Assembly: GCA_017618935.1 (NCBI GenBank)
Contig: JAFZTG010000253.1
Coordinates: 1-8,187 of the forward strand
Direction of reading: 5' to 3'
DNA: 8,187 nucleotides
From: Bacteroidales bacterium
GTDB taxonomy: Bacteria > Bacteroidota > Bacteroidia > Bacteroidales > UBA1715
In this document: positions 5,762 to 8,187 of the stretch, in pieces
Layout: every line of letters starts with the position of its first letter
Numbering within the stretch: position 1 is the first letter of the stretch
Position numbers and translations under genes: made by a program
Notes under the pieces: model-generated
Told to the model about the DNA's origin: nothing
Databases searched by the model: none
The model's input: the letters and a program-made list of their open reading frames with translations, nothing else

Positions 5762-6076
5762 CATTTCTTTTTGACGACCTATCGCAACATAGTTATCTTC
5801 TATCTCAAACACGGAAATTTTAAATGTCAGAAAATGACTACGCAGCTCTATTTTTTTAAATAATCATTGAAAAGCACCCATTTTGAAATTGAATAAAGTT
5901 CCTTAAAAACAAAAAAGGAAATATAAAAATGGTTGATAAACATGACATAACTACATTGTACAGAATAGAAGGGAATACTTGCGTGAAATATCACGAAAGT
6001 GCCAACTTCGCAGAGCACAAGACAAGAATAACAAAGAACACTAAAGTTGTCTATGATGAGAGAAAGGAAAGAAAGA
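5762..6076. other. 315-base spacer between the convergent azlD and MurC-like genes
   Basis: This spacer lies between the convergent ends of azlCD and the Mur ligase. It is A/T-rich. It holds a weak stem GTCA-gaaaa-TGAC (5826-5838), 12 nt before a run of seven T (5851-5857), too weak to call a terminator. It also holds TTCCTT (5899-5904) paired with AAGGAA (5915-5920) around an A-rich loop, and the palindrome listed separately. A plus-strand frame opens at 5929 behind AAGGAA and runs 70 codons to 6141, ending inside the Mur ligase; its first 49 codons lie here. It matches nothing I recognise and is more likely chance or a remnant than a gene. Confidence 0.5.
5977..6000. repeat. Near-perfect inverted repeat (hairpin or operator-like)
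   Basis: ACTT-g-CGTGA, the loop AATA, then TCACG-a-AAGT form nine paired bases per arm with one G/A mismatch. On the minus strand it lies 76 nt after the Mur ligase stop, but no T-run follows on either strand, so it is not a standard intrinsic terminator. It could be an RNA 3'-end structure, a bidirectional weak terminator or a protein-binding site. Confidence 0.55.
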
Positions 6077-7447
6077 CTAAGAGATTGCTTGTAAAACTTC
6101 TTTTGCAAATTCGTCCAAATGTGGGTCTCTTGCTCCCATAATGATAATAACATCATTTGGTTGACAGAGTTCTTTGATACGTTTCAACGAAAACTCCTTG
6201 TCTTTCACATATTCAGCATTTTTCCCGTTGGCTTGCATTGCTTCGCTCACAATTGTTGACGAGATGTTCCTGTCAACGGTGCCACCGGCATAATATATGT
6301 CGGAAATAAGGAACAAATCTTGTTCACGAAGGGCTTCGCCAACCATTTTCGACAATTCGGCATGCATAAATCGCATTGGACCAAATCCGTGCGGCTGAAA
6401 CCACGCAATAACACGGTTACCAATGGGTTGACACGCTTTTATTACTGCGGCAACCTCGGCAGGATTGTGAGCAAAATCGTCTATCACGTAACAATTATTC
6501 TCTGTTTTTCCCACCAGTTGGGCCCTGCGGTATATGCCTCGAAATGTTGCCAACGCTTTGGCACTTTCTTCTATTGGAATACTTAAAGCATTTGTTGCAG
6601 CAATGGCGGCTAACGCGTTCTCCATGTTGTGTTTTCCAATGGCAGGTATTGTACAAGGGACGCCATTTACCTTAAAGGAAATTGAAAATCCTTCTTGCTT
6701 GAAGTTTGTGCCTTTTATTGCTGCTTCTGTGACAGTTCCAAAATTATAAGGATTTGTTTGAGATAATTTTTTTGTTAACGGATAGTCCTGATTTGCAATA
6801 AAATAGGATTTGGTATTGTCACGAAAGGTTGAAAATAATTGCTCCAACTCATTGAATTCCTTGTGGTCACGGTCAATGTTGAGCAGTACCGAAATCTCAG
6901 GTTTGTAATTTACTATGGAACCATCGGATTCGTCGGATTCTATGACCAGAAAGTCGCTTGTGCCTACCCACGCATTTCCAGGCAATCCCTTTTCCTGCAA
7001 AACGCTCAAACCGGCACCTGTAATGAGCGATGGCGATTTCCCACATTGTTCCAGAATGTGAAAAATCATCGCTGTTGTTGTTGATTTTCCCGAGGTTCCG
7101 CCCACGGCTATTGTGCGTACGCTATTTGAGATTTCTGCCAACAATTGCGAACGTTTCATTATAGGTATGTTCAGTTGTAACGCTTTCTGATATTCAACAT
7201 TTGTTTCTTCAATTGCCGTAGAAACCACCACCACGTCAACGTCGGGTGTAATACCGCGCCCGTCCTGAAAATAGCAGTGCATTCCCATTGATTCAAACTG
7301 AGTTTCGGATAGTAGTTTTTGTTCTTGTCCGAACAATCGGTCTGAACCAGAAACTTCTTTGCCTATACCTCGAAGATACTGGGCTATGGCACTCATCCCT
7401 GTACCGGCTATGCCAACGAAGAAAAAATGTGAATACGAATCTAACAT
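6077..7447 (-). CDS. MurC-like Mur ligase (UDP-N-acetylmuramate--alanine ligase family), divergent
   Basis: The 456-residue product has the three Mur ligase domains. The UDP-binding N-terminal domain opens with FFVGIAGTGMSAIAQYL (9-25) and VSGSD (32-36), as in MurC and Mpl. The central ATPase carries the P-loop GGTSGKSTTT (116-125, K121), ESDESDG (170-176), NIDRDH (190-195) and GKHNMENALAA (271-281). The C-terminal domain has DDFAHNPAE (323-331), WFQPHGFGPM (349-358) and GARDP (439-443 region). MurC joins L-alanine to UDP-MurNAc in the cytoplasm. Several motifs differ from usual MurC: GTSGKS for GTHGKT, DDFAHNP for DDYAHHP, QPHGFGPM for QPHRYSR, and GARDP for GAGD. It may therefore be a paralogue with another substrate or a role in wall recycling. 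It follows proA after 59 nt with AAAGG 7 nt before its ATG, so cotranscription is likely. Superfamily is sure; exact reaction is not. Confidence 0.85.
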   Translation of the reverse strand: MLDSYSHFFFVGIAGTGMSAIAQYLRGIGKEVSGSDRLFGQEQKLLSETQFESMGMHCYFQDGRGITPDVDVVVVSTAIEETNVEYQKALQLNIPIMKRSQLLAEISNSVRTIAVGGTSGKSTTTAMIFHILEQCGKSPSLITGAGLSVLQEKGLPGNAWVGTSDFLVIESDESDGSIVNYKPEISVLLNIDRDHKEFNELEQLFSTFRDNTKSYFIANQDYPLTKKLSQTNPYNFGTVTEAAIKGTNFKQEGFSISFKVNGVPCTIPAIGKHNMENALAAIAATNALSIPIEESAKALATFRGIYRRAQLVGKTENNCYVIDDFAHNPAEVAAVIKACQPIGNRVIAWFQPHGFGPMRFMHAELSKMVGEALREQDLFLISDIYYAGGTVDRNISSTIVSEAMQANGKNAEYVKDKEFSLKRIKELCQPNDVIIIMGARDPHLDEFAKEVLQAIS

Positions 7448-7506
7448 TGAAATACCTTTATGTAAAACGTTAAATAAATATTTTTAAATCACTATGAATA
7501 AGTTTC

Positions 7507-8187
7507 TTATATGGAAAACTTCTTGTCTAATTTCTTGTGCGTGAATTTTGATTTTCCTGAAACGTAGTCGGCTACAATTTGTCCGTTCCCTTTCAATTTC
7601 CACTTGTAAATTGTCAGTCCTTCCAAACCTACTGGTCCACGAGCGTGTAGTTTGTTGGTGCTGATGCCAACTTCTGCCCCCAGTCCGTAGCGGAATCCGT
7701 CGGCAAAACGCGTGCTGCAATTCCAGAACACATCAGCTGAGTCAACAAGATTCATAAATTTCTCGGCTGCCTGAGGATTCTTGGTAATGATGGCCTCCGT
7801 GTGACGGCTGCTGTAAGTGTTGATGTGTTCAATAGCATCTTCCAGCGAGTCCACGATTTTAATGGAAACTTTATAGTCCAACCATTCTGATTTCCAGTCG
7901 GTTGCAGGCTCACATTGTATGAGTTTTTGTGTTTTTTCGCAACCATAGATTTCCACATTATGAGAGACTAACTCATCTTTAAGTTTTGGTAGAATTGATT
8001 GTGCTATATCCTTGTGAATCAATATGGTTTCTGTTGCGTTACAAACCGACACATATTGTGTTTTTGCATCAACTGCAACTTTTATCGCCATTGCCTCGTC
8101 AGCGTCCTTGTCGATGTAGGTGTGGCAAATACCGTCGGCGTGCCCCATTACGGCAATGTTGGAATTGTTCATTATGTATTGCACAAA
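7507..8187 (-). CDS. proA: Glutamate-5-semialdehyde dehydrogenase (gamma-glutamyl phosphate reductase), C-terminal part (partial, runs off right edge)
   Basis: The frame stays open to the right edge, so the ATG at 8184 is internal and about 226 C-terminal residues of a roughly 415-residue enzyme are seen. ProA reduces gamma-glutamyl phosphate to glutamate-5-semialdehyde with NADPH, the second step of proline synthesis, in the cytoplasm. Numbered from that internal Met, clear ProA pieces are MGHADGICHTYID (13-25), SVCNATETILIH (46-57) with the catalytic cysteine C48, NCSTRFADG (155-163), FRYGLGAEVGIST (164-176) and KLHARGPVGLEGLTIYKW (178-195). The 15-20 residue basic tail is unremarkable. A proB gene would be expected nearby, possibly upstream outside the window. 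The MurC-like gene follows on the same strand after 59 nt. Identification is secure. Confidence 0.97.
   Translation of the reverse strand, partial: FVQYIMNNSNIAVMGHADGICHTYIDKDADEAMAIKVAVDAKTQYVSVCNATETILIHKDIAQSILPKLKDELVSHNVEIYGCEKTQKLIQCEPATDWKSEWLDYKVSIKIVDSLEDAIEHINTYSSRHTEAIITKNPQAAEKFMNLVDSADVFWNCSTRFADGFRYGLGAEVGISTNKLHARGPVGLEGLTIYKWKLKGNGQIVADYVSGKSKFTHKKLDKKFSI

Noticed and set aside
5826..5857. Possible azlCD terminator
   Set aside because: The stem has only four pairs and the T-run begins 12 nt after it, so it does not fit an intrinsic terminator.
5848..6156. Minus-strand open frame of 102 codons after the Mur ligase
   Set aside because: It overlaps the Mur ligase end in another frame, has a low-complexity Ser/Phe/Leu composition from A/T-rich DNA and no motif.

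Overview
This is a chromosomal window from an uncultured-looking member of the Bacteroidota, most likely order Bacteroidales. The evidence is the gene families (a five-helix LTA-synthase-type sulfatase, an SPII lipoprotein with acidic residues directly after the Cys, a long Nudix protein), A/T-rich spacers with few strong Shine-Dalgarno sites, and three exact TAnnTTTG boxes, the -7 element of the Bacteroidota primary sigma factor. It looks like ordinary core or near-core chromosome: I saw no transposase, integrase, CRISPR array, rRNA or tRNA.

Left part, minus strand (3173 down to 1): a small FN3-like lipoprotein, a 42-residue small protein that had to be read by hand (2617-2745), then a tight cluster of elongation factor P (efp), a GAF-SpoIIE/PP2C phosphatase 16 nt later and, 4 nt after that, the N-terminal membrane half of an LTA-synthase-family sulfatase cut by the window edge. 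The last three look like one transcript joining translation, signalling and envelope functions.

Middle: a plus-strand DUF5131 (phage Gp37/Gp68-like) three-cysteine protein runs convergently into a minus-strand Nudix hydrolase, with no base between the two stop codons. The Nudix gene is divergent from azlCD, a two-gene branched-chain amino-acid exporter with a 4-nt ATGA overlap. A 315-base spacer with a near-perfect palindrome follows.

Right part, minus strand: the C-terminal half of proA (glutamate-5-semialdehyde dehydrogenase, cut by the right edge), then 59 nt later a MurC-like Mur ligase that departs from usual MurC motifs at several active-site positions. The most interesting items are this Mur ligase, the 42-residue protein, the partnerless DUF5131 protein and the efp-phosphatase-sulfatase cluster. 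I did not find a convincing new multi-gene defence or mobile system.
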